DNA of 64,000 nucleotides. Origin: Achromobacter aloeverae. Its GTDB lineage: Bacteria > Pseudomonadota > Gammaproteobacteria > Burkholderiales > Burkholderiaceae_B. Positions 51,280 through 60,390 of the stretch are shown one piece after another. A program made the position numbers and the translations under genes. The stretch is from positions 124,001 to 188,000 of the forward strand of contig NZ_PYAL01000004.1 in assembly GCF_004121055.1 (NCBI RefSeq). The letters run 5' to 3'. Under the pieces are notes generated by a model. It was not told the DNA's origin and searched no databases. It saw only the letters and a program-made list of their open reading frames with translations. Position 1 is the stretch's first letter. Every line of letters starts with the position of its first letter.

Positions 51280-51837
51280 ATGACCGTGAATACGACACTC
51301 AAGCTGCGACCGCTCGAACGCGAAGACCTGCGTTTCGTCCACGCGCTGGACAACAACGCCAGCGTCATGCGGTACTGGTTCGAGGAGCCGTATGAAACGT
51401 TCGCCGAGTTGTCCTCGCTCTACGAGGAACACATCCATGACCAACGGGAGCGGCGCTTCGTCATGGAGGCGCATGCGGACAAGGTTGGCCTGGTCGAGCT
51501 GGTCGAGATCGACCACGTGCACCGGCGGGCGGAGTTCCAGATCATCGTGATCCCCGACCACCAGGGCAAGGGCTATGCGTCCGAGGGCACCAGGCTGGCG
51601 ATGGAGTATGGGTTCAGCGTGCTCAATCTGTACAAGATCTATCTGCTGGTGGACAAGGAAAACCACAAGGCGGCCCACATCTACAAGAAACTCGGCTTCA
51701 CGGAGGAGGGGGTCCTGAAGCACGAGTTCTTCGTGCAAGGCCAATACCGCGACGTGGTCCGCATGAGCCTGTTCCAGGATGAATTCCTGGCGCGACATGC
51801 GCCCGCGCCGTCGATGCTGAAGCCTACCGCGCAATAG
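51280..51837 (+). CDS. speG: Spermidine N1-acetyltransferase SpeG
   Basis: GNAT enzyme of 185 residues that transfers acetyl from acetyl-CoA to spermidine or spermine to detoxify excess polyamine. It follows E. coli SpeG along its length: [20 protein letters not shown] at the start, the allosteric/active region [21 protein letters not shown], the acetyl-CoA loop [10 protein letters not shown], and the identical end LKPTAQ. GGAG six bases before the ATG at 51280 decides the start over an ATG at 51268. The 3' end overlaps the convergent gene by 14 bp. Confidence 0.95.
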   Translation: MTVNTTLKLRPLEREDLRFVHALDNNASVMRYWFEEPYETFAELSSLYEEHIHDQRERRFVMEAHADKVGLVELVEIDHVHRRAEFQIIVIPDHQGKGYASEGTRLAMEYGFSVLNLYKIYLLVDKENHKAAHIYKKLGFTEEGVLKHEFFVQGQYRDVVRMSLFQDEFLARHAPAPSMLKPTAQ

Positions 51838-52579
51838 CGCCGGGGCAGCGCAGGACGGGATCGCCGATGACCAGGCCTTGCACGACGCAGGTGGCGGCGA
51901 TTTTCTGGCCCTTGCCGATCTGGGCGATACGCTCGGGCGGCGTGTCGGGGAAATCGAGATGGACCGACGGCAACGGATTGTCGGCGGCGGTCAGTTCGAT
52001 ATAGGGAGTGCCGTTGGCCGGCGCCCGGACGCTGGCGACCGTGCCATGGACCTTGATGGTCTTGCCCTTGTATTTACGGTCGGCCGCGGACGCGTTTTGC
52101 TGGTAGTCCGCATAGAGCGCCGTCGCGGCAACCTCGGGCGCCTGGGCCTCGTTGGACGAGGGCGGCGTGGTGGCGGGCGGCGGCATCCGCAGGGGATTGT
52201 TCGAGGCGCTGTCGCCTTGGCCCGTCGCGGCCGGGGCGGGGGCCGGCGCGGGCGCCGGTGCCGGGGCGGACGCGTCCAGCGCGTAGAGGCGCTCCTGGTC
52301 GGCGTACCACTGGCGCACGCAGGCCGCGTCGGTGCACGTCTTTTCGCGCCGCTGCCATTCCTGCCTGGCGCGGTCGTTGAAGGCCTTCTTGTCCGTGGCG
52401 CGCGCGCGGGCGGCGTCGAAGGTCTGCTTCAAGTGGTCGTCGGCCCGTGAAAGATCAGGCGTCGTGCAGATCAGCTTTTCGGGTATCGAGCGTGCCTTGG
52501 CGCAGTCGAAGGTGACCGCGTGGGCGCCCCAGGGCAGGACCGATAACGCCGCCGCTGCAATCCAGGCCGGTTTTTTCAT
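51824..52579 (-). CDS. Exported LprI/DUF1311 protein with Pro-Ala linker and OB-fold-like C-terminus
   Basis: Protein of 251 residues with signal peptide (cleavage near AHAVT). The N-terminal domain (about 25-100) has four cysteines and the LprI-type patterns [15 protein letters not shown] and [14 protein letters not shown] (PA)n linker follows, then a C-terminal part (about 155-250) with [15 protein letters not shown] and [11 protein letters not shown], an OB-fold tRNA_anti-like signature. LprI domains inhibit lysozyme in some bacteria. The ATG at 52579 is preferred to a GTG at 52585. Confidence 0.8.
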   Translation of the reverse strand: MKKPAWIAAAALSVLPWGAHAVTFDCAKARSIPEKLICTTPDLSRADDHLKQTFDAARARATDKKAFNDRARQEWQRREKTCTDAACVRQWYADQERLYALDASAPAPAPAPAPAPAATGQGDSASNNPLRMPPPATTPPSSNEAQAPEVAATALYADYQQNASAADRKYKGKTIKVHGTVASVRAPANGTPYIELTAADNPLPSVHLDFPDTPPERIAQIGKGQKIAATCVVQGLVIGDPVLRCPGAIAR

Positions 52580-52633
52580 CGACACACTCTCTCAAGGGGG
52601 ATGGAGACTGGAATTCTAGCGAGCTTTTTGCGC

Positions 52634-53278
52634 CTACTTGGACGTCGAGGTGTCGGCGCTGAACACCAGGTAGCCCGCGATCGCCAGCATGCACGCGCCC
52701 AGCACGCCATCCTGCGCTTGCAGGAACCAGCGGTTGCGCGTCAGCCAGTTACGGATGCGCGCCGCGCCGTAGGCGTAGGTGGCGCCCGAGCACAGGCCGA
52801 AAAGCTTGGAGACCGTGGCCAGCACCAGCATCTGCAGCCAGACCGGGCCGATCGCGGGGTCGGTGAATTGCGGCAGGAACGCGATCAGGAAGATGAAGAC
52901 CTTGGGATTGAGCAGGTTGGTCATGAATCCCTGGACGAAAACCTGGCACCCGGCGCCCTTCGTCGGCGCGGCTGCCAGGTCGCGCGGCTGGCGGCTGCGG
53001 CGCAGGGCCTGGATGCCCAGGTAGACCATGTACAGGGCGCCGGCCAGCTTCACGAACAGGAATAGCGTGGGCGATTCCTTGAAAATCGCGGCCAGTCCCA
53101 GCACCACCAGGGGGATTTGCACGAAGCCGGCACAGAAGCTGCCCAGCACGCTAAGCAAGGCGATGCGGAAGCCCTGCGTCATGCCGCGCGTGAGCGTCAG
53201 CGCCATGTCCGGCCCAGGGGTGAGCTTCAAGGCCAGGTCGGCGGCCAGGAAAAGCAGGAACATGTGCAGGGTGGGCAT
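52634..53278 (-). CDS. LysE/RhtB-family amino-acid exporter
   Basis: Membrane protein of 214 residues with about six segments. It has the family motif LALKLTPGPDMALTLTRGMTQG near the N-terminus and FMTNLLNPKVFIFLIAFLPQF in the middle (named by NLLNPK). It exports amino acids or derivatives. It lies upstream of the LprI gene on the same strand (54-bp gap), possibly co-transcribed. Confidence 0.9.
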   Translation of the reverse strand: MPTLHMFLLFLAADLALKLTPGPDMALTLTRGMTQGFRIALLSVLGSFCAGFVQIPLVVLGLAAIFKESPTLFLFVKLAGALYMVYLGIQALRRSRQPRDLAAAPTKGAGCQVFVQGFMTNLLNPKVFIFLIAFLPQFTDPAIGPVWLQMLVLATVSKLFGLCSGATYAYGAARIRNWLTRNRWFLQAQDGVLGACMLAIAGYLVFSADTSTSK

Positions 53279-53403
53279 GGCGTGCAGGGTAACCAGGAAG
53301 GGGCGTGCGGGGGAATATTACCCCTATCGCGTCCCTCGTGTTTCCGTGCAACCGTTCCGCCGCGCCCACGGGCGTCCCTTGCGGCGCGGCCCTCGGCGCC
53401 CTC

Positions 53404-54384
53404 TCAGTGCGCCGATATGCCCCCGATCCGCTTGACCAGGGCCGCCCACTTGGCCACGTCTTCGCGCAGATAGGCGTTGTAGTGGTCGGGATCGTCGGCC
53501 ACCACCGTTCCGCCCTGTTGCTGGATCCTGTCCTGGAAGGCGGTATCCGCCGCCGCCTGCCTGACGACCGCATACAGCTTGTCCACGACGGGGCGCGGCG
53601 TGCCGGCCGGCGCGAGCAGGCCGAACATGGTGCCTATCTCGATGTCCAGGCCCTGTTCGCGGAAAGTGGGCACGTTGGGCAGGACGGGCAGCCTGTCCTT
53701 GCTGGCCACGCCCAGCGCCTTCATCTGGCCCGACGACAGCAGGCCCTGCGCCGAGATGTAGGTGGTGAAGGTCATCTGCACCTGGCCGGAGAGCACATCC
53801 GTCAGCGCCGGCGCCGCGCCGGTATAGGGCACGTGCGTGATGTCCAGCCCGGTCGCCTGCTTGAACATCTCGCCCGCCAGGTGCGGCGCGCCGCCCGCGC
53901 CGCTGCTGGAGAAGTTGAGTTCGCCGGGATGCGCCTTGCCGTAGGCGATGAGGCCTTGCAGGCTGTCGCCGGCGAACCCCGCCTTGGTCACCAGCATCAT
54001 GGGCGCGAACGCGACCATGGTGACGCCGGTGAAGTTCCTGACGGGATCGTAGGGCGTCTGGGCAATGACCGCCGGGTTGAGCGTGAGATTGGTGCTGGTG
54101 AACAGCAGCGTATAGCCATCGGGCGCGGCGCGCGCCACGAGGTCGGCGCCGATGTTGCCGCTGGCGCCGGGCCGGTTGTCGACGATCACGGGCTGCTTGA
54201 GCGCCCGGGTCAGGCGTTCGGCCGTGGTGCGGGCCAGGATATCGGTGCTGCCACCCGGCGCCCAGGGCACCACCAGCCGGATGGGCCTGGCGGGATAGTC
54301 GGCAGCCGCCTGGGCGACGGATGGCGCGAGTACGCACAGGGTAAGGGCCACGGCGGGCAGGGCGCCGCGCAACCATCGTTTCAT
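53404..54384 (-). CDS. Bug/TctC-family periplasmic solute-binding protein
   Basis: Protein of 326 residues with signal peptide (cleavage near AQAAA). Family loops are VPWAPGGSTDI and AAPDGYTLLFT, then HVPYTGAAPAL and SGQVQMTFT. AGGAGACGAAG precedes the ATG at 54384; the frame stays open upstream only because it reads through the 16-bp repeats. It is divergent from another Bug gene, with the repeat array between them. Confidence 0.92.
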   Translation of the reverse strand: MKRWLRGALPAVALTLCVLAPSVAQAAADYPARPIRLVVPWAPGGSTDILARTTAERLTRALKQPVIVDNRPGASGNIGADLVARAAPDGYTLLFTSTNLTLNPAVIAQTPYDPVRNFTGVTMVAFAPMMLVTKAGFAGDSLQGLIAYGKAHPGELNFSSSGAGGAPHLAGEMFKQATGLDITHVPYTGAAPALTDVLSGQVQMTFTTYISAQGLLSSGQMKALGVASKDRLPVLPNVPTFREQGLDIEIGTMFGLLAPAGTPRPVVDKLYAVVRQAAADTAFQDRIQQQGGTVVADDPDHYNAYLREDVAKWAALVKRIGGISAH

Positions 54385-54580
54385 CTTCGTCTCCTGGTTG
54401 TCCATGTCGTTGTGCGGTGATTCTTGCGCGTGCGCTCGCGGCGGGGAAAGACGTGGGCATCGAATGCGCCATTCAAGAATTCCGAAACGGACACCGGGAT
54501 GAGCATTCAAGATTAGTGAATCGCCTCTTCGCCTTCTTGCCGTTCTCCGATGGGGGAGGGGAGGGCAAAATGGATCGCAC

Positions 54581-54692
54581 ATCGACGGCCAACCCCATCG
54601 ACGGCCAACCCCATCGACGGCCAACCCCATCGACGGCCAACCCCATCGACGGCCAACCCCATCGACGGCCGACCCCATCGACAGCCAGTCCG
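54581..54692. repeat. 16-bp tandem repeat x7 between two divergent Bug genes
   Basis: Five perfect copies of ATCGACGGCCAACCCC (54581-54660) are followed by two degenerate copies (54661-54692). The array ends 32 bp before the GTG start of the right-hand Bug gene. Copy-number change would alter promoter or leader spacing by 16 bp per unit. The rest of the 340-bp gap shows no gene. Confidence 0.93.
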
Positions 54693-54724
54693 ATCGAGAC
54701 GGCAAACCAGAACCGGAGACTATC

Positions 54725-55696
54725 GTGAAATACCTCAAGACACTGGCGGCCAGCGGGGTGCTGGCCACGGTGGGGCTGGCCGGCGCCGCCCATGCCGCCT
54801 ATCCCGACAAGCCAATCAGGCTGGTCGTGGGTTTTCCCGCGGGGGGCGCGTCGGACGTGGCCGCCCGCGCCATCGCCGCCAAGATGGGCGCCCTGCTGGG
54901 CCAGGCCATCATCATCGAGAACAAGGCCGGCGCCGCCAGCAACATCGGCTCCGACTATGTGGCCAAGGCGGCGCCCGATGGCTATACCGTGCTGTTCGGC
55001 ACGATCTCGCTGGCGGTCAATCCCAGTCTTTATCCCAAGCTCAGCTACGACCCCTTGAGGGACCTGGCTCCGGTGGCGCAGGTCGCCTCCACGCCCTTCC
55101 TGCTGGTGGTCAATCCCAATACGCCGTACCACTCGGTGGCGGACCTCATCGCCGCCGCGAAGAAGCCCTCGGACAAGCCCATTTATTTCGCCAGCGCGGG
55201 CAACGGCTCGGGCGCGCACTTGTTCGCCGAGCTGTTCAACAGCCAGGCCGGCATCAAGATGCAGCACGTGCCCTATCGCGGCGCGGCGCCCGCCATGTCC
55301 GACGTGCTGGGGGGCCAGGTTCCCCTGACCTTCGACAACATCGTGACCACCTTGCCGCTGGTCAAGGGCGGCAAGCTGCGCGCGCTGGCCGTCACCACCA
55401 AGACGCGCTCCAGGGCGGCGCCCGATGTCCCCACCGTGGCCGAGGCGGGCGTGCCGGGCTACGACGCCACGGCCTGGTTCGGCCTGTTCGCGCCTGCCGG
55501 CACGCCGGCCGCGGTCATCCAGAAGTTGAGCGCCACGGCCGCGCAAGCGACGCAAGCGCCCGAGGTGCGCGCCGCGCTGGAGGCCGTCGGCTGCGACCCC
55601 ATGGGCACCAGCCCCAAGGAATTCGACGCCTTCTTCCGGTCGGAAGTGCGGAAGTGGGCCAAGGTCGTCGACGAAGCCCACGTCCATGTGGACTGA
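54725..55696 (+). CDS. Bug/TctC-family periplasmic solute-binding protein
   Basis: Protein of 323 residues with signal peptide (cleavage near AHAAY). Motifs are VGFPAGGASDV, AAPDGYTVLFG, HVPYRGAAPAM and GGQVPLTFD. The GTG start at 54725 has CCGGAGAC eight bases upstream. It is followed after 30 bp by a racemase-family gene. The short repeat-containing leader just before it makes variable expression conceivable. Confidence 0.92.
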   Translation: MKYLKTLAASGVLATVGLAGAAHAAYPDKPIRLVVGFPAGGASDVAARAIAAKMGALLGQAIIIENKAGAASNIGSDYVAKAAPDGYTVLFGTISLAVNPSLYPKLSYDPLRDLAPVAQVASTPFLLVVNPNTPYHSVADLIAAAKKPSDKPIYFASAGNGSGAHLFAELFNSQAGIKMQHVPYRGAAPAMSDVLGGQVPLTFDNIVTTLPLVKGGKLRALAVTTKTRSRAAPDVPTVAEAGVPGYDATAWFGLFAPAGTPAAVIQKLSATAAQATQAPEVRAALEAVGCDPMGTSPKEFDAFFRSEVRKWAKVVDEAHVHVD

Positions 55697-55726
55697 TCAT
55701 CAACCCGTTTCATACAGCGATGTGAC

Positions 55727-56536
55727 ATGAAAATCTGGCATCAAAGCTTTACCGTTCTCAGCGACCTCGGTCCGTACAGCGACGCGCTCAAGCGGCATTT
55801 CGCCAAGGTGGCGCGGCCCGGTACACAGGTCGACATGCATGGCATGCAGGTCGGCACCTACCGCAGCAATTATCCGGGCACGGATATCCGCCATGTGGCT
55901 TTCCAGTATGTGCATGCCCTGCAATTCATGGCGTCCGCGGTGCAGGCCCAGGAGCAGGGCTACGACGTCTACGCCCTGAGCACCCTGCCCGAGCCGGCCT
56001 TGCGCGAAAGCCGCAGCCTGGTGGATATTCCGGTGGTGGGCTACGGCGAATCGGCGATGCTGACGGCGTGCATGCTGGGCCGCAAGTTCGGCGTGCTGCT
56101 GTTCATCGACGATATGAACGAGCTGATCGCCGAGAACGCGAAGAATCACGGCCTGGAATCGCGGTTCGCCGGCGCGGTGCCGGTGGGCTTCACCTTCAAC
56201 GACGTGCTCAAGGGTTTCGGCGACCCCACCGAGCTGATCGAGCGCTTCCAGGCGGCCGCGCGCAAGCTGATCGCGCGGGGAGCCGATGTCATCATCCCCG
56301 GCGAGGCGCCCCTGAACGTGCTGCTGGCGCAGAACGGCATCGTCGAAGTGGACGGCGTGCCCATCCTCGATTCCCTGGCCGCCTGGATCAAGCAGGCCGA
56401 GGCCATGCATGACCTGCGCACCGTGTGCGGCATCAAGTCCTGCCGCAAGGGGTACTACCATCGGCCGCCGGAGGCCGATCGGGTCAATGAGGTTTTTTCT
56501 TTCTACGGTCTGGACCGACTGCAACCATCGTCGTGA
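55727..56536 (+). CDS. Asp/Glu/hydantoin racemase-superfamily protein
   Basis: Protein of 269 residues, paralogous to the product at 61858 (shared MKIWHQSFT start and RSLVDIPVV). The fold matches the two-cysteine racemase superfamily (hydantoin racemase, maleate isomerase). The usual first cysteine region reads ALSTLPEPALRE without Cys, and the second, normally GCT, reads IIPGEAPLN. It therefore lacks both catalytic Cys and probably does different chemistry or binding. It follows the Bug gene, and its last 53 bp overlap the convergent LysR gene. Confidence 0.8.
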   Translation: MKIWHQSFTVLSDLGPYSDALKRHFAKVARPGTQVDMHGMQVGTYRSNYPGTDIRHVAFQYVHALQFMASAVQAQEQGYDVYALSTLPEPALRESRSLVDIPVVGYGESAMLTACMLGRKFGVLLFIDDMNELIAENAKNHGLESRFAGAVPVGFTFNDVLKGFGDPTELIERFQAAARKLIARGADVIIPGEAPLNVLLAQNGIVEVDGVPILDSLAAWIKQAEAMHDLRTVCGIKSCRKGYYHRPPEADRVNEVFSFYGLDRLQPSS

Positions 56537-57437
56537 CGCTGGGGCGGCGCCGCGCGTCGAAGATTTCCAGCAGGAAATCGATGAAGGCGCGCACCTTGGG
56601 CGCCGCGAACCGCGACTTTACCGTCACGGCATGGAAGGTGCGCTTGCTGGTCTGCCAGTCGGGGAAGAGTTCGACCATCTGGCCCTGCTTCACCAGGTCG
56701 CTGACGAAGACATCCAGGACGCAGATCAGGCCCACGTCCTGCAAGGCGGCCTGGATCAAGGCCGCGGTGTTGTTGAAGCTGAGCGGCCCGGCGGGGTTCA
56801 CCACCGCCTCGTCGCCGTCCTTGGCGAAGCGCCAGGGATTGGGCGCATGATTGCCTTCGGCGAACAGCCCCAGGCAGCGGGCCGGGTCCAGGTCGCGCGG
56901 CGTGGCGGCGCGCATGGCGCCCACGGTCTCCGGCGTGCCGCACACCACGTATTGCGCCTCGTAGATGGGGCGGCCCACCAGGTCGGCGTCTTCCACGCGG
57001 TCCATGCGGATGGCCACGTCGGTGGCGCGTTCTATCAGGTTGTGCGGATCGTTGGTCAGCGAGACGGAAACGGACAGGCCAGGGTGGCGGCGCGTCAGTT
57101 CGACCAGGGCCGGGCACAGCAGGTTCTGGCCGATGGCGAAAGGCGCTTCCACGCGCAGCGGGCCGACCACGTCGCTGCCCTGCCGCTTCACATCCGTCTC
57201 GGCCCGCGCCACGCTGCGCAGGATCTCCTGGCAATGCGGCAGGAAGATCCGTCCCTCTTCGGTCAGGTGCAGGTGCCGCGAATTGCGCTGGATCAGCGTG
57301 GCGCCCAGGTGCGCCTCCAGGTTGCGCAGGCTGGTGGTAACCGTGGCGTTGGCGAGATCCAGCGATTCGGCCGCCCGCGAGAGGCTGCCGCATTCCATGA
57401 CGCGCACGAACACCTCCATGGCCCATAGCTTGTCCAT
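56484..57437 (-). CDS. LysR-family transcriptional regulator
   Basis: Regulator of 317 residues with the HTH in WAMEVFVRVMECGSLSRAAE and ANATVTTSLRNLE, and an effector domain beginning near residue 93 (GPLRVEAPFAIG). It is the CrgA/DmlR-like type. It is divergent from the flavoprotein operon at 57571 (133-bp gap) and likely controls it, while its 3' end overlaps the racemase-family gene. The basic tail GPDRRKKKPH is encoded within this overlap. Confidence 0.9.
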   Translation of the reverse strand: MDKLWAMEVFVRVMECGSLSRAAESLDLANATVTTSLRNLEAHLGATLIQRNSRHLHLTEEGRIFLPHCQEILRSVARAETDVKRQGSDVVGPLRVEAPFAIGQNLLCPALVELTRRHPGLSVSVSLTNDPHNLIERATDVAIRMDRVEDADLVGRPIYEAQYVVCGTPETVGAMRAATPRDLDPARCLGLFAEGNHAPNPWRFAKDGDEAVVNPAGPLSFNNTAALIQAALQDVGLICVLDVFVSDLVKQGQMVELFPDWQTSKRTFHAVTVKSRFAAPKVRAFIDFLLEIFDARRRPSVTTMVAVGPDRRKKKPH

Positions 57438-57570
57438 GTGTCTCCTTTCGATTTTTTCTAATCGCGCATTAGCCGCCGAGGGCTAACAAGCAGGCAAGCA
57501 GCATCCTACTCTATCGAGTGTAGCGCCGACGCATACGGCGCAGATGCCTATTTACCCGAGGATGGAGAGC

Positions 57571-59016
57571 ATGGAACGTACATTCGATGTCGTGGTGGCC
57601 GGTTGCGGCGTGGCGGGCCTGTCGGCGGCCGTGGCGGCGGCCGAGCGAGGCCTGGCGGTGGCGGTGCTGGAACGCGCCAGCCGCGCCGATCGCGGCGGCC
57701 AGAGTCGCTATACCGAGGCCTATCTACGCATGAAGGCCATCGACCAGGTGTCCGATGATTTCGAAACGCACCTTGCCGAGAACGCCGGCGTCTACATGGA
57801 CCCCGATTTCGCGGCCGAGATGGTGCAGGGACGGGAGTCGTGGTCGCATGCGGCGCGTACGCTGTCCGTGCTGGATCCCGAACTGATAGGCTGCTTCGCC
57901 GATAGCGTGCCGGACACCATCGCGTGGCTGCAAGGCATGGGCGTGAAGTTCGACTTCCTGCCCACGCAGTTCCTGACCAAGACGCAACCGCGCCTGCTGC
58001 CGGTGGGCGGCGGCGAGGCGCTGGTCGAGGCACTCGCCGCCCGGGCCGAGCGCCTGGGGGTGACTTTCCTGTACCAGACCACCGCGCGGCGCCTGCTGCT
58101 GGACGAGGATGGCGCGGTGCAGGGGCTGCTCGTCCATCACGCGCAGGACGGCGGCATGCGACTGAAGGGCGCGGTGGTGCTGGCCTGCGGCGGCTTCGAG
58201 GGCAATCCGGCGCTGTTGGCCAAGTACATGGGGCCCCGCTCGGTCTACCTGCGCCCGGTGTGCAAGGGCGGATACTTCAACCGCGGCGAGGGTATCGAGA
58301 TGGCGTTGGAGGCCGGCGCGGCGCCCAGCGGCGAATTCGGCAGTTACCATGCCGAGCCGGTCGACCCCCGTTCGGGAGTGTCCGAGCCGTCCATCTTCAT
58401 CTTTCCCTACGGCGTGCTCGTCAACAAGGCGGGGCAGCGCTTCACCGACGAGGCGCCGGGCACGGTCGACGCCTACTACGAGCGCGTCACGCGCCGCATC
58501 TACGAACAGGACCAGGGCATCGCGTATGTCGTCCTGGACCAGCGCGTGAAGGAGGTGCCCAACTATCGCCTGGCCATCCGCACCGACCAGCCTGCCATCG
58601 AGGCCGATACGCTTTCCGCGCTGGGCGCCAGGCTGGGCCTGCCCGAAGGCGCGCTGGAGGCGACGGTTGAGCGCTACAACGCGGCCTGCCCCACGGAAAC
58701 CGGCTTCAAGCCGCTGGAGCTCGATGGCCTGGCCACCCAGGGCCTGGCGCCCAGGAAGTCGAACTGGTCGCGCCGCATCGAGCAGGGGCCCTTCATGGCC
58801 TATCCCATCATCTCGTCGAATGTGTTCACGTTCGGCGGATTGAAGATCAATCCTTCCGGGCAGGTGCTCGACACGGACGGCAATCCCATGAAGAACCTCT
58901 ACGCGGCGGGCGAGATCGTGGGCACGTACTACACCAACTACACCGGCGCGACGTCGGTGCTGAAGGGTCTGGTATTCGGCCGCCGGTCGGCCAACCATAT
59001 CGCGGACGCCCGCTAG
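57571..59016 (+). CDS. FAD-dependent dehydrogenase, fumarate-reductase flavoprotein/tricarballylate dehydrogenase (TcuA) type
   Basis: Flavoprotein of 481 residues. FAD binding is shown by VVVAGCGVAGLSAAVAAAE at the N-terminus and NLYAAGEIVGTYYTNYTGATS at the C-terminus. The capping domain lies between, with GGQSRYTEAYLRM as in TcuA. It would oxidise or reduce a dicarboxylate or tricarboxylate C-C bond. The ATG at 57571 has GGAGAGC upstream. It opens a five-gene run (flavoprotein, PrpD, SDR, isochorismatase-fold, racemase-family) with gaps from -1 to 86 bp. Confidence 0.88.
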   Translation: MERTFDVVVAGCGVAGLSAAVAAAERGLAVAVLERASRADRGGQSRYTEAYLRMKAIDQVSDDFETHLAENAGVYMDPDFAAEMVQGRESWSHAARTLSVLDPELIGCFADSVPDTIAWLQGMGVKFDFLPTQFLTKTQPRLLPVGGGEALVEALAARAERLGVTFLYQTTARRLLLDEDGAVQGLLVHHAQDGGMRLKGAVVLACGGFEGNPALLAKYMGPRSVYLRPVCKGGYFNRGEGIEMALEAGAAPSGEFGSYHAEPVDPRSGVSEPSIFIFPYGVLVNKAGQRFTDEAPGTVDAYYERVTRRIYEQDQGIAYVVLDQRVKEVPNYRLAIRTDQPAIEADTLSALGARLGLPEGALEATVERYNAACPTETGFKPLELDGLATQGLAPRKSNWSRRIEQGPFMAYPIISSNVFTFGGLKINPSGQVLDTDGNPMKNLYAAGEIVGTYYTNYTGATSVLKGLVFGRRSANHIADAR

Positions 59017-59028
59017 GCAAGGCCGGCC

Positions 59029-60390
59029 ATGGCAGCGGACACCGTATCGTTAAGCGCCGAACTGGCGCGGGCCCTGTTGCAGGCGCGCCATGCCGGCGTG
59101 CCGGCGGATATGCGGGCCAAGACGCGCCTGCACATCGCCGACTCGCTGGGCATCGCGCTGGCCGCGCGGCGGACGGCGCTGGGCAGGCAGGTCATCGACG
59201 GCCTGCTGGCGGGCCATGGCGCGGGAAGCAGCGGCCTGGTCGGCGGCGGCAAGGCCGCGCCGCTGGCGGCCGCCTTCATCAACGCGTCGCTGATCCATAT
59301 CCTCGACTACGACGACATCCACGATGTCGGCCGTCTGCATCCCAGTACCTGCGTGCTGCCCGCCGCCATGGCGGCCGCCGGACTGGTGGGCGCCGGGGAC
59401 GACGCGGTGATCGACGCGGTGGCGCTGGGCAGCGAGCTCATGTGCCGGCTGGGCGTCATCTGCGCGCCGCAGGGCGAAGGCCCCGGGGCGGAATGGTTCC
59501 TCACACAGCTGTTCGGGTACCTGGGCGCCGGCGTCGCGGCGGGCCTGGTGCTGGGCCTGGACCAGCGCCAGCTGGTCTCCACCCTGGGCCTGGCCTATAT
59601 GCAGCTGGCCGGCGGCAAGGAGGCGGGCTTTGGCACCGGCGCGACGGCGCGCGGCATCTATCCGGCATTCGCGGCGCAGGGCGGCTTGCAGGCGGCCCTG
59701 CTGGCACGCGCCGGCGTGACGGGGCCGGCCGGCGCGATGGACGGCGCCGCCGGGTTGTTCCGGCTTTACCTGGCCGGCGCCCTGGCGTCGCGGCAGCGCG
59801 CCATGCTGCTGGATTTTTCGACCTGGCACGCGCGGGACGTGGATATCAAGCCCTGGCCCAGCTGCCGCCTGTCGCACCCTTATGTCGCGGTCGCCATGGC
59901 GGCTCGCGACGCCTGCCTGGCGCACCCCGAGGCGCGCGTGCGGGTGGCGGTCAATCCCTCGTCCGGACGCCTGTGCCGGCCGCTGGCCCAGCGCCGCCGG
60001 CCCGCTACCTTGCAGGACGCCAAGTACAGCATTCCCTTCATGACGGCCTACACGCTGGTGCATGGGGCGCCCACGCTGCAAGGCTTCGCGCCCCACGTGC
60101 TGGCGGACGAGGCAGTTCTTGGCATGGCCGGTCGCATCGAACTGGAGGACGGCCTGCCCGACAACCCGGGGCATCCGCAGGCGGTGCTGACCTTGCTGGA
60201 CGGGGGCCGGATCGTCCGGCAGGCGCATTTCGCGGCGCGGGACCTGCATGTCGACGAAGCGCTCGCCAGGAAGAAGTTCGAGGACTGCCTGCAATACGCC
60301 TCCCGGTCCGTGCAGGCCGGGCCGTTATGGAGCGCGCTTGCGCAAGGCCGCGTGCGCGCGGCATTCGACATGGCTTTCAAGGAATCGTGA
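59029..60390 (+). CDS. MmgE/PrpD-family dehydratase
   Basis: Protein of 453 residues. Conserved stretches are HILDYDDIHDVGRLHPSTCVLPA (named by DYDD and HPS), the Gly/Ala-rich core GATARGIYPAFAAQGGLQAALLA, and YSIPFMTAYTLV. Relatives include 2-methylcitrate dehydratase PrpD and cis-aconitate decarboxylase, so a hydroxy-di- or tricarboxylate is a likely substrate. It starts 12 bp after the flavoprotein and its stop overlaps the SDR start by one base. Confidence 0.88.
   Translation: MAADTVSLSAELARALLQARHAGVPADMRAKTRLHIADSLGIALAARRTALGRQVIDGLLAGHGAGSSGLVGGGKAAPLAAAFINASLIHILDYDDIHDVGRLHPSTCVLPAAMAAAGLVGAGDDAVIDAVALGSELMCRLGVICAPQGEGPGAEWFLTQLFGYLGAGVAAGLVLGLDQRQLVSTLGLAYMQLAGGKEAGFGTGATARGIYPAFAAQGGLQAALLARAGVTGPAGAMDGAAGLFRLYLAGALASRQRAMLLDFSTWHARDVDIKPWPSCRLSHPYVAVAMAARDACLAHPEARVRVAVNPSSGRLCRPLAQRRRPATLQDAKYSIPFMTAYTLVHGAPTLQGFAPHVLADEAVLGMAGRIELEDGLPDNPGHPQAVLTLLDGGRIVRQAHFAARDLHVDEALARKKFEDCLQYASRSVQAGPLWSALAQGRVRAAFDMAFKES

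Noticed and set aside
54581-54692. Possible CRISPR array
   Set aside because: The units are contiguous without spacers and no cas gene is present; it is a simple tandem repeat.
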